Positions 33,720 to 41,901 of a DNA stretch of 64,000 bases are shown one piece after another. Numbering within the stretch: the first letter of the stretch is position 1; each line of letters opens with the position of its first letter. The position numbers and the translations under genes were made by a program. The notes beneath the pieces were generated by a model. It saw nothing but the letters and a program-made list of their open reading frames with translations. It did not search any database and had not been told where the DNA came from. The stretch is from Pollutimonas sp963712655 (GTDB lineage Bacteria > Pseudomonadota > Gammaproteobacteria > Burkholderiales > Burkholderiaceae_B). The DNA is taken from NCBI GenBank assembly GCA_963712655.1, contig CAVQIT010000008.1:1116001-1180000 (forward strand), given 5' to 3'.

Positions 33720-34121
33720 TTAACGGAACGACCAGCGCTTGTGGCCGATATAGCTGGTAAATACCGGAACCACGACACCTACCGCATGAGCGATTTCGTT
33801 AATGAAATGCGTGACGCCAAGCCAAGGCAGAGCATACAAAGCCAAGCCCATGCTGATCAACCATGTTTGCACCACGGCGACCAGATTGACCAGAATGAAG
33901 AAAAAGACGGAATGGTGAATGGCCTGGCTGCTTTCCTTGAACACGAATAGCTTGGCCAGTACAAAGGCGGTGATCATGCCTGTGATGTAGGCCAGGATGA
34001 TGGCGGTGGAAAATCCGGTCCAAAGGTTGTAGACGATGCGCGAGCCGAAGTTGACGGCGGCCGCTGTGCCGCCGGTCAGCAAGAAAACCAGAAACTGACG
34101 CGACAGGAACTGATGAATCAC
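33720..34121 (-). CDS. GtrA family membrane protein
   Basis: A 133-residue protein with four membrane helices. The first, FLVFLLTGGTAAAVNFGSRI, carries the family glycine pattern, and AHAVGVVVPVFTSYIGHKRW is the typical C-terminal end with the aromatic-basic tail. GtrA proteins probably flip polyprenyl-linked sugars; members of this superfamily serve in arabinogalactan and O-antigen glucosylation. The start overlaps the FAD oxidoreductase stop by ATGA. Confidence 0.9.
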   Translation of the reverse strand: MIHQFLSRQFLVFLLTGGTAAAVNFGSRIVYNLWTGFSTAIILAYITGMITAFVLAKLFVFKESSQAIHHSVFFFILVNLVAVVQTWLISMGLALYALPWLGVTHFINEIAHAVGVVVPVFTSYIGHKRWSFR

Positions 34122-35413
34122 GCCGACGCCTTCCTGGCCATGGCCCGGCCAAAATCAATGCTCTCGGATATGCCGCGATCTTCGGGGTAATAGTGGGACG
34201 TATCGGCTACCCATAAGCCGGTTACCGGCAAGGCCATGGGCGGAAGATTGTCCAAATAGCCGGGTTCGCAAATAGGCTGGGCATAACGATAGCGGCTGGC
34301 GCGCATGTCGATGAAATCGTCATCGGTCAATGCGGGATTGATTTTTTTCAGGTAGCGGCGCACTTTACCCAGGAAAACTTCGTCGGGTTCCGCGAATATT
34401 GGATGTTCGCCCGGCACGTAGTAGGGGACATAAACAATGTGCTGATCCAAAGGCCGCAAGTTGGTGTATTCCACCAGACCGGGAATGTCCATGTCCGGAT
34501 CGTTGGTGTTCAACCAGAAATTGTCGGTCAGCGGCTTGCGCAGTTTAACGATGACGCACACTACGGCAATGTTCTTGATGGATTGAAATTTGGCCAGTAT
34601 TTCGGGGGGCAGGTCGGGCATGACCCTGGGTACATAAGGCAGCGGGATGGTGCTGACCACCTTATCGAAGGCCTGGAATTGACCGGCGATTTCTACCCCT
34701 TTGATTGCGCCGCTTTCCATGACCACCCGGCTGACAGGTGATTTCAGCCGGATCTCGCCGCCATGTTTTTCAATATCAGCTCGCATGGCTTCAAGCAATG
34801 TTTCCGAGCCGCCATCCAGGTAGCCCAGTTTTTCCCGGAACAAGCTGTAGCGTGAGCGCCCTATGCGGCGAATACGGCTCCATATCCAGGCTGCAGACAG
34901 GTTAGTGGAATAGTCGTAAAACTTGTAGTCGAACAGGCGGCGCCACAGGACTTCATATGCTTCTTTGCCTACCCAGCGGCGAATCCAGCTTAGCGCGTCG
35001 GCATGATCCAGCGGTTTCCAGTTATTGCGTTTGACGGACAAGAACGCGTGCAAGCCATAACGGAACTTCGCAATGAAACCGAGCCCACGGAATTTGAGCA
35101 AGGCTAGCGGATTGCCCCAGGGCTGTAATTGATTCTGATACCAGTAGCCCATTTTGGTTTCCACCCAATGCATGCGGTCGGCCAGGCCGAGCTCGTCCAG
35201 CATTTTCAGGAATCCATGATCGGAAATGCAATGGAAGTGGTAGTAGCGCTCAATCGACAAGCCAGAAAAGTCGAAGTGGGCGGCCATCCCGCCCACCCTG
35301 TCATCGGCTTCAAATACAATCGGCTGGTGCCCATCGCGGGCGAGTTGATACGCCACTGCCAGGCCCATAGGGCCGGCTCCAAGCACTGCTATGCGCTGGC
35401 TGCTCATACTCAA
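34118..35413 (-). CDS. NAD(P)/FAD-dependent oxidoreductase, amine-oxidase-like
   Basis: A 431-residue flavoprotein. The N terminus has a Rossmann motif GAGPMG in IAVLGAGPMGLAVAYQLARD and an acidic second strand ending DDRVGGMA. KFYDYSTNLSAAWIWSRIRR and the C-terminal ALPVTGLWVADTSHYYPEDR with GISESIDFGRAMA are typical of the UDP-galactopyranose mutase / protoporphyrinogen oxidase-like group in polysaccharide loci. The substrate is probably a sugar or polyprenyl-linked sugar. It is coupled to the epimerase gene upstream (4-bp overlap) and to GtrA downstream. Confidence 0.88.
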   Translation of the reverse strand: MSMSSQRIAVLGAGPMGLAVAYQLARDGHQPIVFEADDRVGGMAAHFDFSGLSIERYYHFHCISDHGFLKMLDELGLADRMHWVETKMGYWYQNQLQPWGNPLALLKFRGLGFIAKFRYGLHAFLSVKRNNWKPLDHADALSWIRRWVGKEAYEVLWRRLFDYKFYDYSTNLSAAWIWSRIRRIGRSRYSLFREKLGYLDGGSETLLEAMRADIEKHGGEIRLKSPVSRVVMESGAIKGVEIAGQFQAFDKVVSTIPLPYVPRVMPDLPPEILAKFQSIKNIAVVCVIVKLRKPLTDNFWLNTNDPDMDIPGLVEYTNLRPLDQHIVYVPYYVPGEHPIFAEPDEVFLGKVRRYLKKINPALTDDDFIDMRASRYRYAQPICEPGYLDNLPPMALPVTGLWVADTSHYYPEDRGISESIDFGRAMARKASA

Positions 35414-36359
35414 AATTCCAGGGTGACGTTGCTGTAAGTCGGGTCGTTGAACGTCTCGTCTATCGCCTGGGAAAACGGCGTAGCGTTTACCTTGAAAATA
35501 TCAGGCCAGTCGATGACTTCGAATTCGTCGTGAGCCACCAAGGCTTTTAATTGGTCCGCCGTAAAGGGCGGATTCTTGTCGAACAAGGCCCAAGTTTTCA
35601 ACAAACCGTAAAACAATGCATAGGGTATTTTTACGATGCGGGCTTTTGCGCCGGTGGCGCGTTTAATCTGGCGAATGATGTCGATGTAATCGAGCTTCTC
35701 CCGCCCGGTAATGTTGAACACTTGCCCGCTGGTTTGCGATTCCAGGCAACTGATAATAATGCTGCAAAAATCTCCGACATACAAAGGCTGGCGCATATAG
35801 CGGCCACTGCCGGGAATGGGGAATACCGGCACTTTCTGCATGAAGCGCGACAGCCAGCCCAGGTGCTTGCGATCGAACCAGCCGAACATCAAGGTAGGGC
35901 GCAGCACCACACAGTTAATGCCGCTGGCCAGCACGTTCTTTTCTTGCTCTCTCTTGGTGTTGGTGTAGTGATCGTTGGCCACCGATTCCACGACCGACGA
36001 GCTGATATGCACGAGTGTAGGGAATGTTGTGGCGCTGGATCAAGGCCAGAATGTTATCCGTGGACGTGATGTTGTTGCGAATGAAGGGTTCAGGCTTGGG
36101 ATCGCCGATTTGCGCCTGCAACATGACGACCGCATCAGCCCCTTCAAAATGCTTTTGCCACGTACCGTTTTCGGCTAGGTCGGCATATCTCCACCACAAT
36201 GTCGGGATGAAACTTGCGTAGCACTTCCAGGTTGGCGCGGTGTTTATCAAGCACCACCAGGTTGGAATAGCCTTTGCGTTTTAGTTGCGCAACCAGGTTT
36301 TGGCCGACAAGGCCGGCGCCGCCGGGCAACATTATTTTTGGATTTTGAATGGTATTCAT
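35410..36359 (-). pseudogene. NAD-dependent epimerase/dehydratase broken by two frameshifts
   Basis: The N-terminal piece begins MNTIQNPKIMLPGGAGLVGQ and loses frame near 36190, after HPDIVVE, where the next frame continues YADLAENGTWQKHFEGADAV. This second piece loses frame near 36025 after IQRHNIP, where a single extra T shifts reading; the third continues LVHISSSVVESVANDHYTNT to the end and contains the YxxxK-type motif. Reassembled it gives a normal short-chain sugar epimerase of about 316 residues. Both changes are single-base and in unrelated contexts, so decay or sequencing error are both possible. Last four bases overlap the FAD gene. Confidence 0.85.
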
Positions 36360-36448
36360 ATTAATTTACTCTTTATCGCGATCGCAGACCACTTGCCAAG
36401 TCGGCTCCCAAGTCAGTCAATGTAGCCAAAAAGCTCTTGGGCAAAAGG

Positions 36449-38173
36449 CTACTTGAAAAGTCGAGCAATACCCATTGGAGGGGCGAAGGTTTTCAGTTGA
36501 CATGTGGGCTTATGGCCAAGCAACGTTATGGGTTGGCCGACTTGATCAGCGCGTACATAACCTTTGAAACCGCTATTCCGGGCTTTTTTGTCAATATTTA
36601 TCGCAACCTCAGGCTGAGGCAGCCCGGTTAAAGCATAACCAATAACCTGGTCTTGTTTGTTAATAATGTGCAAAGATTCAGGGCTTGATTGGGAGCTTGT
36701 GTCATATACCCATCCTTCAATGCTGACATACCGGTTCTCGCCCGGGATGGTTGAAATACGGTCCACGTGGCCCTTGCATTGTACGGGTGCATTTACGGTT
36801 TCTGTCGTTCCGATTAGTTGACTCACATCCTTGATGGGGTCCATTCCGAAAATTGACAGGTTGCTGCTGACCGGAGTCTTTGTAAGGGCCAAGGCTGTCT
36901 CAAGAGATGGATATATCGTATTGACTTGAGCCTCGTCCTGTATTCGCAGTTCGAGTGCCAAGGCAGCGACTTTCCGTTGGAACTGGGCTTCGATGTCGGG
37001 TCGCAGCGCGGTCAATTGTCGAGGAACCATTAATGCAAACAGAATCAACAGAGGCCAAAGCACTCTGTTCCGATTTCGCGTCAGACCAGCCGCCAGGCTT
37101 GGCGCATACAGAATCAGTAGCGCTGCCCATGCCATTAGGGCAGGGGTCATGTACCGGCTGGACACTGCCTGATTCAAGCCGAACATTAGTCTGCCGCCTG
37201 CTGTGCCAAAGGCGGTGCCTCCCACATACAGAATGAAGGTCAAAAGAGCCAAGGGCAAGCTGGATGTTGTGGGCGCACGCAGTGCTTTAATAGTAAAAAA
37301 AGCGGAGCTGATGATAAGAAAAATGCCTACAAGCTGAGCAATAACTAAGGAAATTTTACCCTTGCCTGTTAACGCATAGAATGGGCCGCCAACATACGAA
37401 AGTACGTATCTGATCATGCCAACAGGATCTTCCGCCAACGTTTGACGCAGGGACCCATGACCATCAACAGAGTGATAGTCGTAAAAATAGATAGCGATTC
37501 CACCAACCGCAAGCAGCCCCAGAAGCAAGGATTTTCGCCAATCCATTCGTAGTAGCAAAGACAATATAAAAACCAGAGGCAAAGCAAGTACACCGTTTGC
37601 CATGGTGCCAAGCGAGGCAACACCCAACAGGCAGGTGGCACTGAACCATACACTAGGATAGGAAGTCGTGGTAACCGACTTGTGCAGGCAATAAAACGTA
37701 GCTAAGGGAAGTAATTGCGCAAGAAAGAACTGGCTTTGAAAGCCCCAGATAAAATTTTCACTCTGAGACCAAGAGAACAACCAGGCGAACAGAAACAATC
37801 CTAATAGCTGTACATGCTCTTTGTTTTGTTGGATTTTTAGCCGCTCTTTCAGGAAGGTATAGAAAACCATACATGAGGCGCCAGCTAGTATGTAATTGAC
37901 GGCAATCAAATACCAGCCAGTCCCTTGAAACCAACTCAGATCCATCCAAAAAAGAAGGCGGGTCAAGACGATCCGGTGTTCGTTATGCTGTTCCCACCAA
38001 ATCGGCCAGCCTCCATGTTTCGAGTTTACAAAGAAAGCCAGATAGCCATCAAACATATCCCAGTAAGGAACGGGAGAGTAATGTATGACGCCGCCAACAA
38101 TGGCTAAGACTACGCAAAGTACTGTTATAGAGGCGACTGCTATTTTGGTATAGCTTTTTGTTACCGATAGCAT
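36449..38173 (-). CDS. Polytopic membrane protein, GT-C-like (putative glycosyltransferase)
   Basis: A 574-residue inner-membrane protein with about 10-11 helices to residue 440, then a soluble C-terminal domain. The first periplasmic loop reads VPYWDMFDGYLAF and ends WEQHNEHRIVLTRLLFW; the Asp and HNEHRI elements are placed as in GT-C enzymes that use polyprenyl-phosphate sugars. A similar pattern (PYSDDW, HVDHRIPIQ) occurs in the protein at 41902-43659. The C-terminal part carries Gly-rich beta strands (ISIEG-type, RYVSIEGWVYD). It lies beside the arabinose-donor genes, so it may transfer that sugar; this is inferred. Confidence 0.7.
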   Translation of the reverse strand: MLSVTKSYTKIAVASITVLCVVLAIVGGVIHYSPVPYWDMFDGYLAFFVNSKHGGWPIWWEQHNEHRIVLTRLLFWMDLSWFQGTGWYLIAVNYILAGASCMVFYTFLKERLKIQQNKEHVQLLGLFLFAWLFSWSQSENFIWGFQSQFFLAQLLPLATFYCLHKSVTTTSYPSVWFSATCLLGVASLGTMANGVLALPLVFILSLLLRMDWRKSLLLGLLAVGGIAIYFYDYHSVDGHGSLRQTLAEDPVGMIRYVLSYVGGPFYALTGKGKISLVIAQLVGIFLIISSAFFTIKALRAPTTSSLPLALLTFILYVGGTAFGTAGGRLMFGLNQAVSSRYMTPALMAWAALLILYAPSLAAGLTRNRNRVLWPLLILFALMVPRQLTALRPDIEAQFQRKVAALALELRIQDEAQVNTIYPSLETALALTKTPVSSNLSIFGMDPIKDVSQLIGTTETVNAPVQCKGHVDRISTIPGENRYVSIEGWVYDTSSQSSPESLHIINKQDQVIGYALTGLPQPEVAINIDKKARNSGFKGYVRADQVGQPITLLGHKPTCQLKTFAPPMGIARLFK

Positions 38174-38179
38174 GCGCGA

Positions 38180-38935
38180 CTAGATATCCATCTTGTTAAA
38201 AATAAAGCGCGGCAAGTGCCTGATTATCATCATGATGAGTGCCCATTTTGCGGGGGCGTATACCAACGGCGTGCCATTTTCCATTGCATGCACAATGTTC
38301 TGCGCCACAGTTTCCGCGCTTGCCAACTTTGCTCCTTGTTGTTTCAACTGAGCCGTCATCGGCGTATCTGTCGGGCCCGGTTTGATCAATACGACCTTGA
38401 CCTTAGTTGATGCAAGCCTGTGCTGTAAGCCTTGCGCGTACCGCGTTACAAGCCCTTTGGCGGCACCGTACACATAGTTCGATTTACGGCCGCGATCGCC
38501 TGCCACCGATCCGATAATACCTATAGTGCCTTTATCGACCCGCTGCATATGGTTGGCGAAGGCTTCCGCAAACAGGACGGGAGATATCCCGTTGACATGC
38601 AGGGCATCGCCGCATGCCGCCAGATTGTTCTGGCATTCGGCCTGGTCGGGTAGCGAGCCATGGGCAATCAGCACGGTGTCCACGGGGCCGATGGCGACGA
38701 TTCCATCGACCAGCGTCTGAATCGCTGCAGGCTCAGCAAAGTTTGCCGTCAACACTTCAATGGAGGATTGCGGGCTGCGAACGCGCAAATCGGCGGCAAC
38801 TCGTTCGGTGCGCCCAGCATCCCGGCCCACGAGCACCAGATCCACGCCGACACCGGTCGCCCATAGGCGGGCGCAATGTTCGGCGATCGACGAGGTTGCC
38901 CCAATAATTACTATTTTTTTCTTGTCATTTTGCAT
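38180..38935 (-). CDS. SDR oxidoreductase, DprE2-like
   Basis: A 251-residue short-chain dehydrogenase. The N-terminal IVIIGATSSIAEHCARLWA binds NAD(P)H, SVAGDRGRKSNYVYGAAKG contains Ser, Tyr and Lys of the catalytic set, and KVVLIKPGPTDTPM follows. With its neighbour it resembles the DprE1-DprE2 pair that epimerises decaprenylphosphoryl ribose to arabinose via a 2-keto intermediate; DprE2 is the reducing half. It lies 4 bp after the DprE1-like gene, in the same order as in mycobacteria. Confidence 0.85.
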   Translation of the reverse strand: MQNDKKKIVIIGATSSIAEHCARLWATGVGVDLVLVGRDAGRTERVAADLRVRSPQSSIEVLTANFAEPAAIQTLVDGIVAIGPVDTVLIAHGSLPDQAECQNNLAACGDALHVNGISPVLFAEAFANHMQRVDKGTIGIIGSVAGDRGRKSNYVYGAAKGLVTRYAQGLQHRLASTKVKVVLIKPGPTDTPMTAQLKQQGAKLASAETVAQNIVHAMENGTPLVYAPAKWALIMMIIRHLPRFIFNKMDI

Positions 38936-38939
38936 CGGT

Positions 38940-40235
38940 TCAGTTTCCTAGTAATCGACGGGACATGGCCGAGCTGATGCCGGGGTCGCGGTATTGTATG
39001 AATTCGGCGAGGCGTGGATAACCGGCTTCGAAAAGATCCCGCGGCATACGGGCATCCTTGGCTGGATAAATACGCCCGCCTACTTGCCGCACAATGGCGT
39101 CAAGCCGTTCGAACAGCTTCAGACTCTTGGCATTATTGGGAAAATCCAGGGCCAAGGTCACCCCGGGTTGCGGGAAACTAAGCATGCCGAGCGACGGAAT
39201 ACTGCCGAAAGTCTTCAGCACCGCCAGGAATGAACCTTCACCCGAGTTCGAGATTTCCCTCAGCATTTCTTGTACCGCGTCTTTGCCCATGCTTGCAGGC
39301 ACAACACTTTGGTATTGATAGAACCCTTTGGGGCCATAGATGCGATTCCACTCCAGGATGTTGTCCAAAGGGTAGAAAAAAGGTTCATAGTGGCTACGCC
39401 CCGGTCCCGCCTTGCGCGCCTGAAGGTGGTAATACGCCATATTGAATGGCCGCAATGAAACGCGATTTATCAGGGAAACGGGCGGGGTGAAAGGCACCAT
39501 GATCTTGCGGGACTTGCGCGGCGGTTGCGACCCCGTTTCATCGGAATGGTTAGCCCGCATAAACACACCCCGGCCTTTGCCATCCACGCAGTCTATCCAG
39601 GAAACGGTATGCTCCCAATCTGCTTCCGACGCATTGGCCAACTGGAAGAATTCATCAAGGCTGGAATAGGGCAATGTTTCGGTGTTCAGCCAAGATCCCG
39701 CCACGCGGCGCAACTGGATGGCGGCCTGCGTAATAACCCCTGTCAGCCCCAGGCCGCCGATGGTGGCGGCGAACCAATCGCTGCGCTCATCGGGTCCGCA
39801 CTCGATGAGTTCGCCGCTAGTGCGAGCCAGCCAAAGCCTGCGCACATGATTTCCGAAGGAAGCAAAGCCATGATGGTTTTTCCCGTGAATATCGTTGGCC
39901 AGCGCGCCACCCACGGTAACGAACTGCGTGCCCGGCGTAACCGGCAGCATCCAGCCCCGAGGCGCCATCAATTGCTGTATGTCGCGCAATAGCACGCCGG
40001 CTTCGCAGACAAGCAGGCCGGTAGCATCGTCAAATTCGACCAGATGGTCAAGGCCGCGCGTATTCCAAAGCAGGCCATCGGGATTCAGGCATGCGTCGCC
40101 GTAGCTGCGGCCCATTCCGTAGGCAATGCCGGGCTGCGAGGCCTGCACCTGCGATGCGACAGGCCTGGATGATGTCAAGGGTACGACATCATGGGGCAAG
40201 GCCGTCAAGCGGCCCCAGGACGATACCTTTACCAT
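38940..40235 (-). CDS. FAD-linked oxidase, DprE1-like
   Basis: A 431-residue FAD-binding type 4 oxidase. The FAD loop is GMGRSYGDACLNPDG, with the conserved GTQFVTVGGALANDIHGKNH and GTFGNHV-like FASFGNHVRRLWLA. The C-terminal domain includes LDFPNNAKSLKLFERLDAIV and ends YRDPGISSAMSRRLLGN. DprE1 oxidises C2 of polyprenyl-phospho-ribose. The ATG at 40235 overlaps the UbiA-HAD stop by 7 bp; the longer frame to 40277 is less likely. The active-site Cys of mycobacterial DprE1, the benzothiazinone target, could not be aligned with certainty. Confidence 0.88.
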   Translation of the reverse strand: MVKVSSWGRLTALPHDVVPLTSSRPVASQVQASQPGIAYGMGRSYGDACLNPDGLLWNTRGLDHLVEFDDATGLLVCEAGVLLRDIQQLMAPRGWMLPVTPGTQFVTVGGALANDIHGKNHHGFASFGNHVRRLWLARTSGELIECGPDERSDWFAATIGGLGLTGVITQAAIQLRRVAGSWLNTETLPYSSLDEFFQLANASEADWEHTVSWIDCVDGKGRGVFMRANHSDETGSQPPRKSRKIMVPFTPPVSLINRVSLRPFNMAYYHLQARKAGPGRSHYEPFFYPLDNILEWNRIYGPKGFYQYQSVVPASMGKDAVQEMLREISNSGEGSFLAVLKTFGSIPSLGMLSFPQPGVTLALDFPNNAKSLKLFERLDAIVRQVGGRIYPAKDARMPRDLFEAGYPRLAEFIQYRDPGISSAMSRRLLGN

Positions 40236-41662
40236 GGCCAACCTGAAGAGCCCAGAAACAGCACGGCAGCGAAGCAAGCCCCGGCCAGCAGGCTGGCTTT
40301 GTCTTTGACGGCGAATACCAAGGGGTCATCATGCATTTCGCCGCGATGCGCACGCATCCACATCCAACTGATCCAAAACAATACTACGGGGACTGCTCCC
40401 CATATGAATTCAGGGGCGCGATAGAGCTGCACGACGGTATCGCTATCCAAGTAGAGGGCAAGCACCACTACCGCCGCGTAACCGGCTGTAATGCCCAGCA
40501 TTTGCACTAATGGGGCATCCGTGGGGTAATAGCCGCGCCCATGCAGTTTGCTTTTGTTGCTTACCTTCAGTGTTTGAAGTTCGGCATAACGTTTAACAAA
40601 CGCCAGCGACAAAAATAAAAATCCGGAAAATGCCAGAAGCCAGAATGAAAGCGTCAACCCGGCTGCTGCTGCGCCGGCAACGATGCGCAATGTGTACAAG
40701 ACCGCCAGGGTCAAACAATCAACCAGCGCCAGACGCTTAAGCCCCCACGAATAGGCGCATGTCAGCGCAAAGTAGAACACCAGCCAGGAAAAGAAACTGC
40801 TATTCACTTGGGCAGCCAGAAGCAGACTGACCAACAACAGCAAGGGTGCAAGCAAGACCCCCATCCAAATGGGAACCTGGCCTGAGGCAAAGGGTCGTTT
40901 ACATTTACGGGGATGCTGCCGGTCGCTCTCCAGATCGAACAAGTCGTTGGCAATATAGACGGATGATGCGCAAAGACTGAATGAGACAAAGGCCAATAAC
41001 AGCGATTGCAAGGCATCAATGTTCGTCAACTGGTGGGCAGCAAACAGGGCGACAAAGAGCAGCAAGTTCTTCATCCATTGGTGCACGCGCAGTACTCGGC
41101 GCCAGGCAGACAAACCCAGAGGTTGCGAAGGAAACACCTTTTCTATCGGGCAAATGGCTTCTGCTTGCTTGGCAAGCCGCGTGGAGGCATTTACAACTAT
41201 TGCCTTTCGAGCCCGCCGCCACACCGCCAAATCGGCGGATGCGTTGCCGGCATAGTCGAACCCGCCGCGCCCGAATCGCTTTTCAAGCTCGTCAGCCTTG
41301 TTGTTTCCAGCCAAATTGATCACGCCATTGGTGGCTATGACCTCATCAAACAAACCAAGATGTTCGGCAATAGCGGTTGCGAGAGAAAGATCGGAAGCGG
41401 TGCACAAGATCAGCTTCCGGCCTTGAAGCCGTTGTTCTTTTAACCAATCCAGCAGTACCTGGTTATAGGGCAACAGGGTAGGTTCACATTGAACCCGCTC
41501 GGCCAACTGGCGCTTCAGTACTGCTTTTCCGCCAGACAACCAATAGGGTATGCGTAAGAGATCAATGGGCGAGCCACGCAGGATATGCAAGGCAGACTCT
41601 TGAAGCATGTCTGTAAGGATGAGAGTGCCATCAAGGTCGACCACCAAGGGATGCGGGGTCAC
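40229..41662 (-). CDS. UbiA family prenyltransferase fused to an N-terminal HAD phosphatase
   Basis: A 477-residue fusion. Residues 1-180 form a HAD hydrolase (DLDGTL at 9-14, LCTAS at 86-90), and residues 185-477 a UbiA domain with about nine helices and the prenyl-diphosphate motif NDLFDLESD (239-247). The UbiA part resembles decaprenyl-phosphate phosphoribosyltransferase (DPPR synthase), and the HAD part could remove the 5-phosphate from the product. With DprE1/DprE2 downstream this covers all steps from phosphoribosyl diphosphate to polyprenyl-phospho-arabinose. The start is the first in-frame ATG. Confidence 0.88.
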   Translation of the reverse strand: MTPHPLVVDLDGTLILTDMLQESALHILRGSPIDLLRIPYWLSGGKAVLKRQLAERVQCEPTLLPYNQVLLDWLKEQRLQGRKLILCTASDLSLATAIAEHLGLFDEVIATNGVINLAGNNKADELEKRFGRGGFDYAGNASADLAVWRRARKAIVVNASTRLAKQAEAICPIEKVFPSQPLGLSAWRRVLRVHQWMKNLLLFVALFAAHQLTNIDALQSLLLAFVSFSLCASSVYIANDLFDLESDRQHPRKCKRPFASGQVPIWMGVLLAPLLLLVSLLLAAQVNSSFFSWLVFYFALTCAYSWGLKRLALVDCLTLAVLYTLRIVAGAAAAGLTLSFWLLAFSGFLFLSLAFVKRYAELQTLKVSNKSKLHGRGYYPTDAPLVQMLGITAGYAAVVVLALYLDSDTVVQLYRAPEFIWGAVPVVLFWISWMWMRAHRGEMHDDPLVFAVKDKASLLAGACFAAVLFLGSSGWPW

Positions 41663-41901
41663 AACTAATTCTCCATGACCAAATTAGCCTCGACACTAAT
41701 AGGAATGGTAGACCACGTAGACATCCAATCGCTTAGCAGTTGCATAAAGAGAAACCGGTAATTCTAGAAAATTAAAGCATTTTAGTCTAAGAGTATCTAT
41801 GTATCCGATTCTGGCGGAGCACATGGATTTAAGCTTCGATTGAGAGTAGCAATGACAAAAGCAATCTGCTAGCCACGAACTACATACTATGTGCGCCTAC
41901 T

